From Kineococcus gynurae (GTDB lineage: Bacteria > Actinomycetota > Actinomycetes > Actinomycetales > Kineococcaceae): a DNA stretch of 64,000 nt. The notes under the pieces were generated by a model. That model was not told where the DNA came from and made no database searches. It was given only the letters and a program-made list of their open reading frames with translations. The translations under genes and the position numbers were made by a program. Location: the NCBI RefSeq assembly GCF_050871315.1, contig NZ_JBJLRE010000019.1. One strand, written 5' to 3'. Positions 25,897 through 35,252 of the stretch are shown here, one piece after another. Numbering within the stretch: position 1 is the stretch's first letter; each line of letters starts with the position of its first letter.

Positions 25897-26916
25897 TCAG
25901 GACACCTTCCCTTCGGACGAGCAGAACGTCGCGGCCCGGTGCGGTCGTCCCGGCCGGGACCCGCCCCGACCGGCGACCTCCTGCAGCGGAGGCTGCTCGT
26001 GCTCGCAGCGCGGGTCCGACCGCACCGGGCAGCGCGGCCAGAACACGCAGCCCGGGGGCAGGTCGGTCGGCGGCGGCGGGGTTCCCGGGATCGCCACCAG
26101 GTCCGACCGGCCCACCGCCGCGGTCCGGGCCGGCAACGATCCGAGCAACCCCCGCGTGTAGGGATGGGCCGAGGCCTCGAACACGTCGTCCACGCCCCCG
26201 TCCTCGATGCACCGACCGCCGTACATGACCAGCACGCGGTCGGCGATCCCGGCCACGACCCCGAGGTCGTGCGTGATCCAGACGACTCCCGTCCCGTGCT
26301 CGGACTGCAGGCCGGCCACGAGGTCGAGGATCTGCGCCTGCACGGTCACGTCGAGCGCGGTGGTCGCCTCGTCGGCCACCAGCAACCGGGGTTCTCCGGC
26401 CAGCGCGATCGCGATGACCACGCGCTGCCGCATGCCGCCGGACAGTTCGTGCGGGAACCGGTCCAGGACCCCGCGGGGATCCGGCAACCCGACCTCGGCG
26501 AGCAGTTCCGCCGCCCGTTCCCGGGCCTGCCGTCGCGAGGGGACCCGGCGATGGGCCAGCAACCCCTCGGCGACCTGCCGCCCCACGGTGAGGACCGGGT
26601 TCAACGACGTCATCGGGTCCTGGAACACCATGCCGATCCCGTTGCCGCGCACCGAACGCAGCTCGGGTTCGGTCAGGGTCAACAGGTCCCGGACCCGGTC
26701 GCCGTCGTGGAACCGGGCGGACCCGGTCACCGTCGCCGTCCCCGGCAGCAGCCCGAGGAGGGCCGCCACGGAGACGCTCTTGCCGCTGCCCGACTCCCCG
26801 ACCACCGCGACCGTCTCACCGGGGGCCACGGAGTAGCTCAGCCCGTTCACGACCGACGCGACCCCCCGGGGGGTGTCGATGCGGACCCGCAGGTCCTCCA
26901 CCTCGAGGACGTTCAC
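25897..26916 (-). CDS. Oligopeptide/dipeptide ABC transporter ATPase (OppD type)
   Basis: 339 residues. Walker A is GESGSGKSVS, Q-loop MVFQDPMTSLNPVLTVG, signature LSGGMRQRVVIAIAL, Walker B LLVADEATTALDVTVQAQ and the switch His WITHDLGVVAG. The C-terminal oligopeptide region includes GCVFWPRCPVRSDPRC. It is the second ATPase of the peptide importer. GTG 26916 overlaps the OppC-type stop by 4 bases, placing it in the operon. Substrate is set by the binding protein, which cannot be deduced here. Confidence 0.92.
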   Translation of the reverse strand: MNVLEVEDLRVRIDTPRGVASVVNGLSYSVAPGETVAVVGESGSGKSVSVAALLGLLPGTATVTGSARFHDGDRVRDLLTLTEPELRSVRGNGIGMVFQDPMTSLNPVLTVGRQVAEGLLAHRRVPSRRQARERAAELLAEVGLPDPRGVLDRFPHELSGGMRQRVVIAIALAGEPRLLVADEATTALDVTVQAQILDLVAGLQSEHGTGVVWITHDLGVVAGIADRVLVMYGGRCIEDGGVDDVFEASAHPYTRGLLGSLPARTAAVGRSDLVAIPGTPPPPTDLPPGCVFWPRCPVRSDPRCEHEQPPLQEVAGRGGSRPGRPHRAATFCSSEGKVS

Positions 26917-27884
26917 GCGCGTTCCTCCCCCGCGACGGTTCCGGCACCCCGGGCGCGGCGCCGGCGCGAACCCCGGCCCCGGAACCGGGCGGCCTCCAGG
27001 GCGCTGCGCTGCTGCGGGTCGAGGACGTCGCGCAACCCGTCGCCGAGCAGGTTGAAGGCCAGCACCAGCGCCACGATGGCCAGGCCCGGGAACACCGCGA
27101 TCCACCAGGCCAGGTCGATGTAGTCGCGCCCCTCGGACAGCAGGACCCCCCACGAGGGTTGCGGGGGCTGGGTGCCGAGCCCCACGAACGACAGCGCCGC
27201 CTCGGCCAGCACCGCGAAACCCAGGCTGACCGACGTCTGCACGATGATCGGCGGTGCGGCGTTGGGCAGCACGTGGCGGAACAGCAGCCGGGCGTCACCG
27301 GCCCCGACCGAGCGGGAGGCCCGGACGAACACCTGCTCGCGGACCCCGAGGACGGCGGCCCGGGTGACCCGGGCGAAGACGGGGGTGTAGGTGATCCCGA
27401 TGGCGATCATCGCGTTCGTGGTCCCCGGACCCAGGATCGCGATGACGGCGATCGCCAGCAGCAGGGCCGGGAACGCGAACAGCACGTCCATGCAGCGCAT
27501 CAGGACGGTGTCGACCCAGCGACCGTAGAAACCGGCGAGCAGACCGACCAGCGTTCCGGCGACGAGGGAGACCCCGACCGCCACGGCCCCGACCTGCAGC
27601 GAGACCTTGGCCCCGAGGATCACCCGGGAGAGCACGTCGCGCCCGAGGTCGTCGGTGCCGAACCAGTGCCCGGGACCGGGCGGCAGCAACCGGTTCGCGA
27701 TGTCCACCTCGTTGTACCCGGTCGGGGCGAGCTGCTCGTCGAACAGGGCGAGCACCACCACCCCGACGAGCACGACGGACGCGAACAGCGTCGGCGGGGA
27801 CGACAGCAGCAACCGCAGTCCGGAGCCGAACCGGTTCTGCGGCGGACGGACCGGGGCCGCGTCGGGGTTCGTGGTCGCGGTCAT
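26913..27884 (-). CDS. Peptide ABC transporter permease (OppC/DppC type)
   Basis: 323 residues. A cytoplasmic N terminus leads to the first helix (LFASVVLVGVVVLALF). The typical periplasmic loop follows (PPGPGHWFGTDDLGRDVLSRVI), then five more helices. The EAA loop is FRHVLPNAAPPIIVQTSVSLG, and EAALSFVGLGTQPPQPSWG is a DppC hallmark. The C terminus is unusually basic. ATG overlaps the OppB-type stop by 4 bases. It forms the membrane channel with OppB. A different DppC fragment lies at the window's right end. Confidence 0.92.
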   Translation of the reverse strand: MTATTNPDAAPVRPPQNRFGSGLRLLLSSPPTLFASVVLVGVVVLALFDEQLAPTGYNEVDIANRLLPPGPGHWFGTDDLGRDVLSRVILGAKVSLQVGAVAVGVSLVAGTLVGLLAGFYGRWVDTVLMRCMDVLFAFPALLLAIAVIAILGPGTTNAMIAIGITYTPVFARVTRAAVLGVREQVFVRASRSVGAGDARLLFRHVLPNAAPPIIVQTSVSLGFAVLAEAALSFVGLGTQPPQPSWGVLLSEGRDYIDLAWWIAVFPGLAIVALVLAFNLLGDGLRDVLDPQQRSALEAARFRGRGSRRRRARGAGTVAGEERA

Positions 27885-28822
27885 ACGGTGATCCTCGGGT
27901 CGAGCCGGGTGTAGAGCAGGTCCACGACGAGGTTCAGCACGAGGAACACCACCGCGAACAGCAGGACCGCCCCCTGCAGCAACGGGTAGTCGCGGGACTG
28001 CACGGCCTGCAGGGCGAGCTGGCCGAGCCCCGGCCAGGCGAACACGATCTCCACCACGACGACCCCGGAGAGCAGGTAGGCGAGCTGCACCCCGGTGACG
28101 GTCACCAGCGGCAGCAGCGCGTTGCGCAGGACGTGCCAGTTCAGCACCGCGCGCGGCGGCAGGCCCTTGGCCCGCGCGGTCCGCACGTGCTCGGCCCCGA
28201 GCGCCTCCAGCACGCTGGACCGGGTGAACCGGGTGAGCACGCTGCCGGTCACCAGACCCGTCGTGACCGCGGGCAGCACCAGCGCGTGCGCCCACCCGGC
28301 CGGGGAGTCGGTGAAGGGGACGTACCCACCGGCCGGGAACCAGCCGAGGGTCCCGGCGAAGAGCAGGATGAACATGATCCCCATCCAGAACTCCGGGACG
28401 GAGATCCCGATCTGGGAGAGGACCGTGCTCGCCCCGTCCACCACCGAGCGCGGCCGCAGGGCCGAGAGCGTGCCGAGCGGGACCGCGATGAGCAGGGCCA
28501 CGACGAGGGCCGCCCCGGCCAGCGACAGCGTCGCGGGCAGGCGTTCCAGGATCAGCAGGGTGACCGGCTCCCCGGAGCGGAAACTCACCCCGAGGTCCCC
28601 GGTCACCGCCGAGGTGATCCAGCTGAGGTACTGCACGACCAACGGGTCGTCCAACCCCGACCGCTCCCGCAGCGCGTCGTAGGTCGCCTGGTCGAACCGC
28701 GTCCCCAGCGCGAGCCGGATGGGGTCGCCGTCCACCAGGTGGACGAGGGAGAACACGGCCACGGAGACCCCGAGCAGCACGACGACCGCCTGCGCGGTGC
28801 GCCGCAACGCGTACCCGGTCAC
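27881..28822 (-). CDS. Peptide ABC transporter permease (OppB/DppB type)
   Basis: 313 residues with six helices. It has the N-terminal RRTAQAVVVLLGVSVAVFSLVHLVDGDP, the loop RSGLDDPLVVQYLSW, and the EAA motif ARAKGLPPRAVLNWHVLRNALLPLVT. The C terminus VVDLLYTRLDPRI is diagnostic. It pairs with the OppC-type permease. GTG 28822 overlaps the binding-protein stop by 4 bases. Confidence 0.92.
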   Translation of the reverse strand: MTGYALRRTAQAVVVLLGVSVAVFSLVHLVDGDPIRLALGTRFDQATYDALRERSGLDDPLVVQYLSWITSAVTGDLGVSFRSGEPVTLLILERLPATLSLAGAALVVALLIAVPLGTLSALRPRSVVDGASTVLSQIGISVPEFWMGIMFILLFAGTLGWFPAGGYVPFTDSPAGWAHALVLPAVTTGLVTGSVLTRFTRSSVLEALGAEHVRTARAKGLPPRAVLNWHVLRNALLPLVTVTGVQLAYLLSGVVVVEIVFAWPGLGQLALQAVQSRDYPLLQGAVLLFAVVFLVLNLVVDLLYTRLDPRITV

Positions 28823-30339
28823 GACGGCAGGGTCACGGTCTCGAGGTTCACCGCCTTGTCGGCCCGGACCTCGTACCCCTCGATCCCGGGTTTCCAGGCC
28901 TGCACCACGTCGGGGTTGTAGAGGTACACGTAGGAGGCGTCGTCCACGATCTGCCGGGCCGCCTGACCGTACAGGTCCTTGCGCGTGCCCTGGTCGGTCT
29001 CGGTGGCGGCCCGGTCGAGCAGGTCGTCGGTCACCGGGTTGGAGTACCCCTGGTAGTTGTTCGACCCGTCCGTGCGGTGCTGGGAGTGGTAGAAGTCGTA
29101 GGGGTCGATGTTGCCCAGCCACCCCAGCATGAACGCGTCGAAGTCGCCGCGGCCCTGCCGGTCCAGCCACGCGGCGAAGTCCTCGGTCTGGATCTCGACG
29201 CGGACCCCCAGCGGCTCCAGCTGCGCGGCCAGCACCTGGGCGGCCGTCACGGTCTCGGGGTACTCCGAGGTGACCATCAGTCCCATCGTCAGCGGCAGGC
29301 TCACGCCCGCCCCCTCCAGGAGTCCCTTGGCCTTGTCCACGTCGCCGGTCCAGGGCGCGTAGTCCTCGTACCAGAACGAGTCCTCGGGGATCGCCGTCTG
29401 GTTGGCGCGGGCGGCGTCGAACCGGGCCGCCTCGGTGACGGCGGCGCGGTCGACCGCCTCGGCGACCGCCCGACGGACCTCGACGCGGTCGAAGGGAGCC
29501 TTGCGGCAATTCATGGCGAAGTACCAGTAGTCGACGCTCGCGACCCGGCCCAGTTCGACGCGGTCGTCGGAACCCAGCGCCTCGACCTGCTGCGGCGGGA
29601 CGTTGTCGGTCCACTGCACCTGGTCGGTCTGCACCGCGGTGAGCGCGGCCGAGGGTTCGGTGATGAACCGGAACGTGACCCCGGTCAGGGTCGGCGCGTC
29701 GCCCCAGTAGTCGTCGAACCGTTCCAGGTTCACCTCGCTCGCCGAGGTGGCGGTCAACCGGAACGGACCGGTCCCGTCGGCCTGCGTCGTGAGCGTCGCC
29801 TCGTCGACCCCGCGCGGCAGGATCGCCATGCCCTTGAACCCGCCGAGCTGCGACAGCAGCGACGGCGTCGGGCTGCTCAGCGTGAGGACGACGGTCCGCG
29901 GGTCGGGGGCGGTGACGTCGGCGACGGTCTCGAAGCGGAAGGCGTTGGCCAGCTGCTGGTCGATGATCCGCTTGTAGGAGAACACCACGTCCTCGGCGCC
30001 GAACTCGGCCCCGCTGTGGAACGTCACCCCGTCGCGCAGGGTGAAGGTCCAGGTGAGCTGGTCGTCGCTGGTGGTCCACTCCGTGGCCAGCGAGGGTTCC
30101 ATCGTCAGATCGTCGGCGGAGGGGACCACGAGGGTGTCGTAGACGTTCTCCAGCACCTGGAAGGTCGGGTACGCCGTCGACTTGTGCGGGTCGTACTGGT
30201 CGGGCTGGGCCGAGATCGCCGCGACGAACGCGGCCGCCCCGCCCGATCCGTTCCCGGTGTCCACCCCCTCCCCCGTGCTGCAGGCGGCGAGGGCGAGGGG
30301 CGAGGCTCCGAGGCCCGTGAGGATCGTGCGGCGGCGCAT
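28819..30339 (-). CDS. Peptide-binding lipoprotein (SBP family 5)
   Basis: 506 residues. The signal peptide MRRRTILTGLGASPLALAAC ends in a lipobox (LAAC), so the Cys is lipid-anchored. Family 5 features follow: QYDPHKSTAYPTFQVLENVYDTLV, LATEWTTSDDQLTWTFTLRDGV, FHSGAEFGAEDVVFSYKRI, and a C-terminal half ending in YVYLYNPDVVQAWKPGIEG. It delivers peptides or similar solutes to the permeases encoded downstream. The RR in the signal hints at Tat export but is not decisive. ATG 30339 has GGAG 6 bases upstream. It is first in the operon, with 209 bases of leader containing no gene. Confidence 0.93.
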   Translation of the reverse strand: MRRRTILTGLGASPLALAACSTGEGVDTGNGSGGAAAFVAAISAQPDQYDPHKSTAYPTFQVLENVYDTLVVPSADDLTMEPSLATEWTTSDDQLTWTFTLRDGVTFHSGAEFGAEDVVFSYKRIIDQQLANAFRFETVADVTAPDPRTVVLTLSSPTPSLLSQLGGFKGMAILPRGVDEATLTTQADGTGPFRLTATSASEVNLERFDDYWGDAPTLTGVTFRFITEPSAALTAVQTDQVQWTDNVPPQQVEALGSDDRVELGRVASVDYWYFAMNCRKAPFDRVEVRRAVAEAVDRAAVTEAARFDAARANQTAIPEDSFWYEDYAPWTGDVDKAKGLLEGAGVSLPLTMGLMVTSEYPETVTAAQVLAAQLEPLGVRVEIQTEDFAAWLDRQGRGDFDAFMLGWLGNIDPYDFYHSQHRTDGSNNYQGYSNPVTDDLLDRAATETDQGTRKDLYGQAARQIVDDASYVYLYNPDVVQAWKPGIEGYEVRADKAVNLETVTLPS

Positions 30340-30531
30340 GAGCCACTCCGTCCCGGGGCCGGGACGAGCCCGGCCCCGTCGTGTCGGCCAGCCGTGGCAA
30401 CGGCGGTCCCGGGCCGGTTGCCCGGGAGGGGGTCGCGCCCGACCCTGCCGAGAATCGGCGCCCGGCACCAATCGGGAACGCCGTCCGACCCGGTTTCGTG
30501 ATCGGATCGACACCCGCCGCCGGGTCGTCCG

Positions 30532-30550
30532 GACGTCCTCGCGAGACGTC
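30532..30550. terminator. Hairpin at end of triple-CheW gene
   Basis: GACGT-C-CTCG and CGAG-ACGTC form a near-perfect dyad running into the CheW gene's stop. It is plausibly a terminator for the chemotaxis pair; no T-run. Confidence 0.35.
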
Positions 30551-32009
30551 AGCCGGCCGCCACCGGAGCGATCGAGGCGGCCAGCCCGGGCAGGTCCAGC
30601 AGCCGGAGCAGGGGTGCGCCCGACGGGCCGAGCTGCACCAACCGGTCACGCCCCTCGGCGGCCGCGTCCGCGTCGGACTCGACCCAGGAGGCCCGGGCGA
30701 TGTCGTCCAGGCTGTCCACCACGAAACCGGTCCGGCTGCCGCCACCGGCCTCGCGGACCAGGACGACGACGCCCGTCCCGGCCGGCACCTCGCCCCGCCC
30801 GAGCAGGACCGCGAGGTCGACGAGCGGGACCACCTCGTGCCCGACCAGCAGCACCCCGCGACCCGCGGGGTGGTGCGGCCAGGCCAGGGTGGTCGCGGGG
30901 CAGGGCATGACCTGGTCGATGTCGGTGAGCGGCACCACCATCCGGGTACCGGCCCGCAGGACGACCAACGGTTCCCCACCCACCCCGCCGCCGGTGATGC
31001 GGGCGGTCGGGTCCGTCGCGGTCAACGGCGGGGCCCCGCTGTCGGTGTTGAGGGCCGCCAGCGCGGTCAGGTCGGGGTCGGCGAGCACGGCGGCCACGTC
31101 CAGGACCAGGGCGTCTCCGAGGTCCGTGCGGGCCACGGCGGCGACGAGGCCGCCCGACCCCGAGCGGGGGAAGGGGACCAGGTCCTCCGTCCCGAGCCGG
31201 ACGATCTCCAGCACCTGGGCGAACTTGAGCGCCAGCAACCCGGTCTCGGCCCGCACCAGCAGCGCCTGCGTGTCCTCGCCCGGGTCGGTGCCGGGCAGTC
31301 CCAGCAGGGGCAAGGGGTCGACGACGGCCACCCGGACGTCGCCGTAGTCGGTCACGCCGACGCAGGCCCCGCCGCTGAGCTGGGAGGGCTGCGGGCTGAG
31401 CCCCGGCAGCGTCGTGTGCACGTCGGCCACGTCCACCGCCAGCAGCACCGGCTCTCCGTGGACGGGGCGGCAGCGCACCAGGAGCAGCGCCGGGCCGGAG
31501 CCCGGGGGCCGACCCGTCGACCGCGGGTCCCCCTCGGGCGTGCCGGGTCCCGGGTCGGCCAGGGCGACCGCCACCACGCCCGGTCGGGCGAGCACGGCGG
31601 CCGGGTCGAGCAGGCTGCCGACCCGACCGGACTCCGGGCAGACGAAGGTCGCGGTGGTCAGCGCGGCGAGCCCCCCCGCGCCCACCACGACGCGGGTGGG
31701 CACGGGTTCCACGAGGGTCACGTCGTGCACACCCTCGACGAGCAGTCCCACGGCGAGACCCTCGTGGGCGAGGACCACCACGACGTCGGCCTCCCCGCGC
31801 GTCGGTCGGCCGTCCAGACCGGCCGGGTCGAGCACCGGCAGGACGTCCCCCCGCAGCGACATCGCGCCCACGACCCCCGGGCCGGACGCGGCCAGCGCGT
31901 CCCACCGGGGTGGGCGGGGCACGACCTCGCGCAGGCAGTCGATCGCGAGCCCCACCAGCGCACCGTCGATCCGCAGCAACCCGACCCGGATCGAGCGGTC
32001 GGGATTCAC
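30549..32009 (-). CDS. Protein with three tandem CheW-like domains
   Basis: 486 residues consisting of three CheW-type repeats. The first (about 5-165) begins RVGLLRIDGALVGLAIDCLREVVP and contains SLRGDVLPVLDPAGL. The second (about 175-320) has PVLLAVDVADVHTTLPGL and VGVTDYGDVRVAVVDPLPLLGLP. The third (about 325-480) has PLVVLRAGTRMVVPLTDIDQVMP and LLVGHEVVPLVDLAVLLG. CheW couples chemoreceptors to the CheA kinase; multi-CheW proteins may scaffold arrays or bind several partners. GTG overlaps the receptor stop by 4 bases, so both proteins are made together. No cheA, cheY or cheB lies in the window. Confidence 0.85.
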   Translation of the reverse strand: MNPDRSIRVGLLRIDGALVGLAIDCLREVVPRPPRWDALAASGPGVVGAMSLRGDVLPVLDPAGLDGRPTRGEADVVVVLAHEGLAVGLLVEGVHDVTLVEPVPTRVVVGAGGLAALTTATFVCPESGRVGSLLDPAAVLARPGVVAVALADPGPGTPEGDPRSTGRPPGSGPALLLVRCRPVHGEPVLLAVDVADVHTTLPGLSPQPSQLSGGACVGVTDYGDVRVAVVDPLPLLGLPGTDPGEDTQALLVRAETGLLALKFAQVLEIVRLGTEDLVPFPRSGSGGLVAAVARTDLGDALVLDVAAVLADPDLTALAALNTDSGAPPLTATDPTARITGGGVGGEPLVVLRAGTRMVVPLTDIDQVMPCPATTLAWPHHPAGRGVLLVGHEVVPLVDLAVLLGRGEVPAGTGVVVLVREAGGGSRTGFVVDSLDDIARASWVESDADAAAEGRDRLVQLGPSGAPLLRLLDLPGLAASIAPVAAG

Positions 32010-34078
32010 GAGCGGCTCGGCGTCGCCGAGATGGCGCTGGTGCGGACGGCCAGGTCGCGGATGAGGGTCCGGACGACGGCGGAGGTGTCCTGCTGCTGCC
32101 GGGTGGACTCCGCGATCGCCGCGATGGCCTCCGACGTGGCCGCCACCGCCTCCACGATGTGCTCGAACGCGGTCTGCGCCTGACGCGAGACCTCCGCCCC
32201 CTGCACGACGCGGGTCTCGGACTCCCCGATGAGTTCCGCGATCTGATCGGCGGCCGCCGAGGATCGCTCGGCCAGCTTGCGGACCTCGCCCGCGACGACC
32301 GAGAACCCGACCCCGTGCTCCCCGGCCCGCGCCGCCTCGATCGAGGCGTTGAAGGCGAGCAGGTTGGTCTGCCCCGCGATGTCGCCGATGACCCGGACGA
32401 TGTCGGCGATCGCCGCCGAGGACTTCCGGATGAGTTCGATCGCCTCCAGCGAGCTCTTCAACGAGGTGAACCCCGTCTCGGCGCTGGTGTGGGTCCGGCT
32501 CGCCAGGTTGGAGGCCTGGTGGGCGTTGCCGGCGACCTGGTCCACCGACTGCGACAGCTCGGTGATGGTCTCGTTCATCTCCCCGCTCTTGGCCAGGATG
32601 AGCTGCTCCAGCTCCGCCTGCGCGGTCACGTCGTAGGCGTACTTGACGATCTTCACGGGGCGCCCGCGCAGGTCGAACACCGGGTTGTAGGTGGCCTGGA
32701 TCCACACCGGTCGATCGAACTTCCCGACCCGGTGGAACCGTCCAGCGATGACGTCGCCCTTGTTCAGCCGCAGCCAGAAGTCGCGGTACTCCGCGGAGAT
32801 CCGGTACTCCTGCGTGCAGAACAGGCTGTGGTGCTGCCCGGTGATCTCCTTGAGGGAGTAGCCCATCGTGCGCAGGAAGTTCTCGTTGGCGGTGAGGACG
32901 TGCCCCTCGAGGTCGAACTCGATGACGGCCTGGCCACGGTCGATGGCCGAGACCCGGCTCTTGAACTCCGCGTTGGCGACGGTGGCGGCGGTGACGTCCG
33001 AGGCGTACTTGACGACCTTGAGCGGTCGCCCGTCGGCGTCGAGGATGGGGTTGTAGGTGGCGTGGATGAAGACGTCCGCACCGTCCTTGGTCACCCGGCG
33101 GTAGGTGCCCTCGTCGAAACGCCCCTGGCCGAGCTTCTCCCAGAACCGGTGGTACTCGGTGGTCTCGGCCTCCTCCGCGTCGACGAACATCCGGTGGTGG
33201 CGGCCGCGCACCTCCTCGATGGAGTAACCGAGCAGGTCGAGGAAGTTGCGGTTGGCATCCAGCACGTGACCCTGCAGGTCGAACTCGATGACCGCCTGGG
33301 ACCGGTCGATGGCGGCGACCCGGCCCTCCAGCTCGACGTGCCGGCGGGCGCTGTCGGTCACGTCGTAGGCGAACTTGACGATGCGGCGCACCTTGCCGTC
33401 GGCGCTGAACACCGGGTTGTAGGTGGCCCGGATGCGCACCTCGCGACCGTCGGCCCCGAAACGCGAGAACTCGCCGGCCTCGGTGCTGCCGGAGCGCAGG
33501 CGCCGCCAGAACCGTACGTACTCCGCCGAGGCGGCGTAGGTCGGGTCGCACAGCAACCGGTGGTGCTGACCGACGAGGTCGGCCGACTCGTAACCGAGCA
33601 GGTCGAGCATGTTGTCGTTGGCCCGCACGATCGTGCCGTCCGGCTGGAACTCGATGACGGCCTGCGCGCGCTCGATCGCGCGAGAGTGACCCCGCAGCTC
33701 GACGAGCTCCTCGCGCTCCCGGGTGATGTCGCTCAGGACGAGCAGGTGGGCCCCGTCGAGGGGCTGCACGGTGCAGCGCAGCCAGCGGCGACCCTCGACG
33801 CCGGCGTCGACCTGGATCTCGGTGTCGTCGACCGCCCGGTCCAGCAGGAGCTCGGCCAGCCCCTCCTCACCCGTCAGCAGGAGGTCGACCAGCTCGCGAC
33901 CGCACAGGTCGAGCAACGGCCGACCGAAGATCTGCTCGGCGACCGGGTTGGCGGCCAGCACGGTCCCGGTCGGGGTGACCGTCAGCAGCCCGCGACGCGC
34001 CATCACGGCCCGTTCGGCGGCCAGCAGCTCGTCGTCGGGGTCGAGGTCGAGCGAACGGGGGCTGGAGTACGTCGTCAT
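32006..34078 (-). CDS. Soluble chemoreceptor with PAS repeats and MCP signalling domain
   Basis: 690 residues with no transmembrane helix or HAMP domain. A divergent PAS (about 25-125) is followed by three closely similar PAS/PAC repeats of about 122 residues. Each repeat opens with a version of QAVIEF..G....AN.N.L...GY and closes with ATYNP(V/I)...G....(I/V)VK(F/Y)A.DVT. The C-terminal methyl-accepting domain (about 490-690) has the hairpin tip VIGDIAGQTNLLAFNASIEAARAGEHGVGFSVVAGEVRKLAE. It probably senses an internal signal such as redox state or a ligand via PAS cofactors. ATG 34078 is preferred (AGAGG 7 bases upstream). It is translationally coupled to the triple-CheW gene. Confidence 0.92.
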   Translation of the reverse strand: MTTYSSPRSLDLDPDDELLAAERAVMARRGLLTVTPTGTVLAANPVAEQIFGRPLLDLCGRELVDLLLTGEEGLAELLLDRAVDDTEIQVDAGVEGRRWLRCTVQPLDGAHLLVLSDITREREELVELRGHSRAIERAQAVIEFQPDGTIVRANDNMLDLLGYESADLVGQHHRLLCDPTYAASAEYVRFWRRLRSGSTEAGEFSRFGADGREVRIRATYNPVFSADGKVRRIVKFAYDVTDSARRHVELEGRVAAIDRSQAVIEFDLQGHVLDANRNFLDLLGYSIEEVRGRHHRMFVDAEEAETTEYHRFWEKLGQGRFDEGTYRRVTKDGADVFIHATYNPILDADGRPLKVVKYASDVTAATVANAEFKSRVSAIDRGQAVIEFDLEGHVLTANENFLRTMGYSLKEITGQHHSLFCTQEYRISAEYRDFWLRLNKGDVIAGRFHRVGKFDRPVWIQATYNPVFDLRGRPVKIVKYAYDVTAQAELEQLILAKSGEMNETITELSQSVDQVAGNAHQASNLASRTHTSAETGFTSLKSSLEAIELIRKSSAAIADIVRVIGDIAGQTNLLAFNASIEAARAGEHGVGFSVVAGEVRKLAERSSAAADQIAELIGESETRVVQGAEVSRQAQTAFEHIVEAVAATSEAIAAIAESTRQQQDTSAVVRTLIRDLAVRTSAISATPSRS

Positions 34079-34196
34079 CGGCTGACCTCTGATGCTCGGT
34101 GCGGACCTGTAGGGCTCAATCACCTCGCCCATCGGCCGCCCGGCGTCGGACCTGAACCCGGGGCGGGGAACGACACCCGTGCGCCCGCCCGACCGG

Positions 34197-34610
34197 TCAG
34201 GTCGCCGGCGGTCCCGGTGCCGCGGTCGGGGAGATCAGACCCGCCGCTCGTGCGGCCACGACCGCCTCGGCGCTGCTGCGGACGCCGAGCTTGCGGCGGA
34301 TGGCGACCAGGTGCTGCGCCACGGTGTTGGTCGCCACCCCGAGCTGGGCGGCCACGGCCACCCCCGAGCAGCCCGAGGCGACCCGGGAGAGGATCTCGCG
34401 TTCGCGGGGGGTCAGCTCGACGTCGACCGTGGAACGGGTCCGTGCCGCGAGCTCGAGGCGGTCCAGCTCGGCCTCGGAGACGAGCACGACCCGGCGTCCG
34501 TCCCCGGTCTCGAGGACGACGCGCCGTTCCCCGTCGGCCACGTCCGCCAGCAGCGCGGTCCACACCTGCGCCGCGTCGTGCGTCGTCGTCGGTCTCGGAC
34601 CCTCGGACAC
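34197..34610 (-). CDS. LuxR-type HTH regulator with short N-terminal domain
   Basis: 137 residues. The C-terminal GerE/LuxR helix-turn-helix reads LTPREREILSRVASGCSGVAV, then LGVATNTVAQHLVAIRRKLGV. The N-terminal 60 residues contain ERRVVLETGDGRRVVLVSEAELDRLEL, which resembles the strand-helix start of Phd/YefM antitoxins rather than a receiver domain. There is no phospho-acceptor Asp pocket. GTG 34610 has an excellent ribosome site (GGAGG, 8 bases). It lies opposite the alternate-signal-peptide locus and could regulate it. That link is by position only. Confidence 0.75.
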   Translation of the reverse strand: MSEGPRPTTTHDAAQVWTALLADVADGERRVVLETGDGRRVVLVSEAELDRLELAARTRSTVDVELTPREREILSRVASGCSGVAVAAQLGVATNTVAQHLVAIRRKLGVRSSAEAVVAARAAGLISPTAAPGPPAT

Positions 34611-34863
34611 CTGAGCTTCCTCCCTACGTCCCGCAGCGGAGCTGATCATGATCACCGTAACCCGGCGGCGCCGACCCGGCTCCCCGGGGCGCCCGTCCAT
34701 TAGACCCTCCCGCTCCCGGAGGGTTCGGACGGGGCGCGGCGGGTCGGCGCGGTTCCGGATATTCGCTCTAGAATCATCGGCCATCGGAGCACAGCACGCG
34801 TCCGGTCCGGGTGGAGACCACCGCCCTCCCCGTCCGCGTCGTTGCGTGGGGGTGGGTAGGAGG

Positions 34864-35247
34864 ATGGCGGAGACCTCGAAACAGACGGGGCCGCGTGAAC
34901 GGGCGCGGGTGACGAAGGCCGCGCTCGAGGCGTTGTGGGGGGACGAACTGCCCCCGACCGCCGATCCGGTCCGCGACGTCCTGGCCGACGCGATCGCCGT
35001 CGACGACCAGGCCGGGCGCGAGGGAGACCTTGTGGTGCAGGGCGATCAGCTCAGCCTGACCGTTCTCGTGACGTTGCTGCACCGGGCCGGCTCATCGCCC
35101 CCGGACGACCGCGACGCCCGCTCCCCCGGCCGGGGCCCGGTCCGGGACGGCGCGCTGGACCTGGTGGATCTGCTGCCCCTGGACCTGCGCGAGCGGGTCC
35201 GACGGCGCCTGCTCGGGACCGCCTCCGCCGGGCCCCGGAACGGTTGA
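34864..35247 (+). CDS. Hypothetical protein upstream of exported-protein locus
   Basis: 127 residues, not recognised. The N-terminal half is helical and charged (ERARVTKAALEALWG, VRDVLADAIAVDD), the middle has a short hydrophobic stretch (LSLTVLVTLLHRAG), and a Gly/Arg-rich linker precedes a helix (LDLVDLLPLDLRERVRRRLLG). There is no signal peptide or clear membrane helix. ATG 34864 is directly preceded by AGGAGG, too close for good initiation, so the in-frame GTG at 34852 may be used. A TAGAAT sequence at 34769 could be its -10 element. It lies 96 bases before the first exported protein. Confidence 0.5.
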   Translation: MAETSKQTGPRERARVTKAALEALWGDELPPTADPVRDVLADAIAVDDQAGREGDLVVQGDQLSLTVLVTLLHRAGSSPPDDRDARSPGRGPVRDGALDLVDLLPLDLRERVRRRLLGTASAGPRNG

Positions 35248-35252
35248 ACGTT

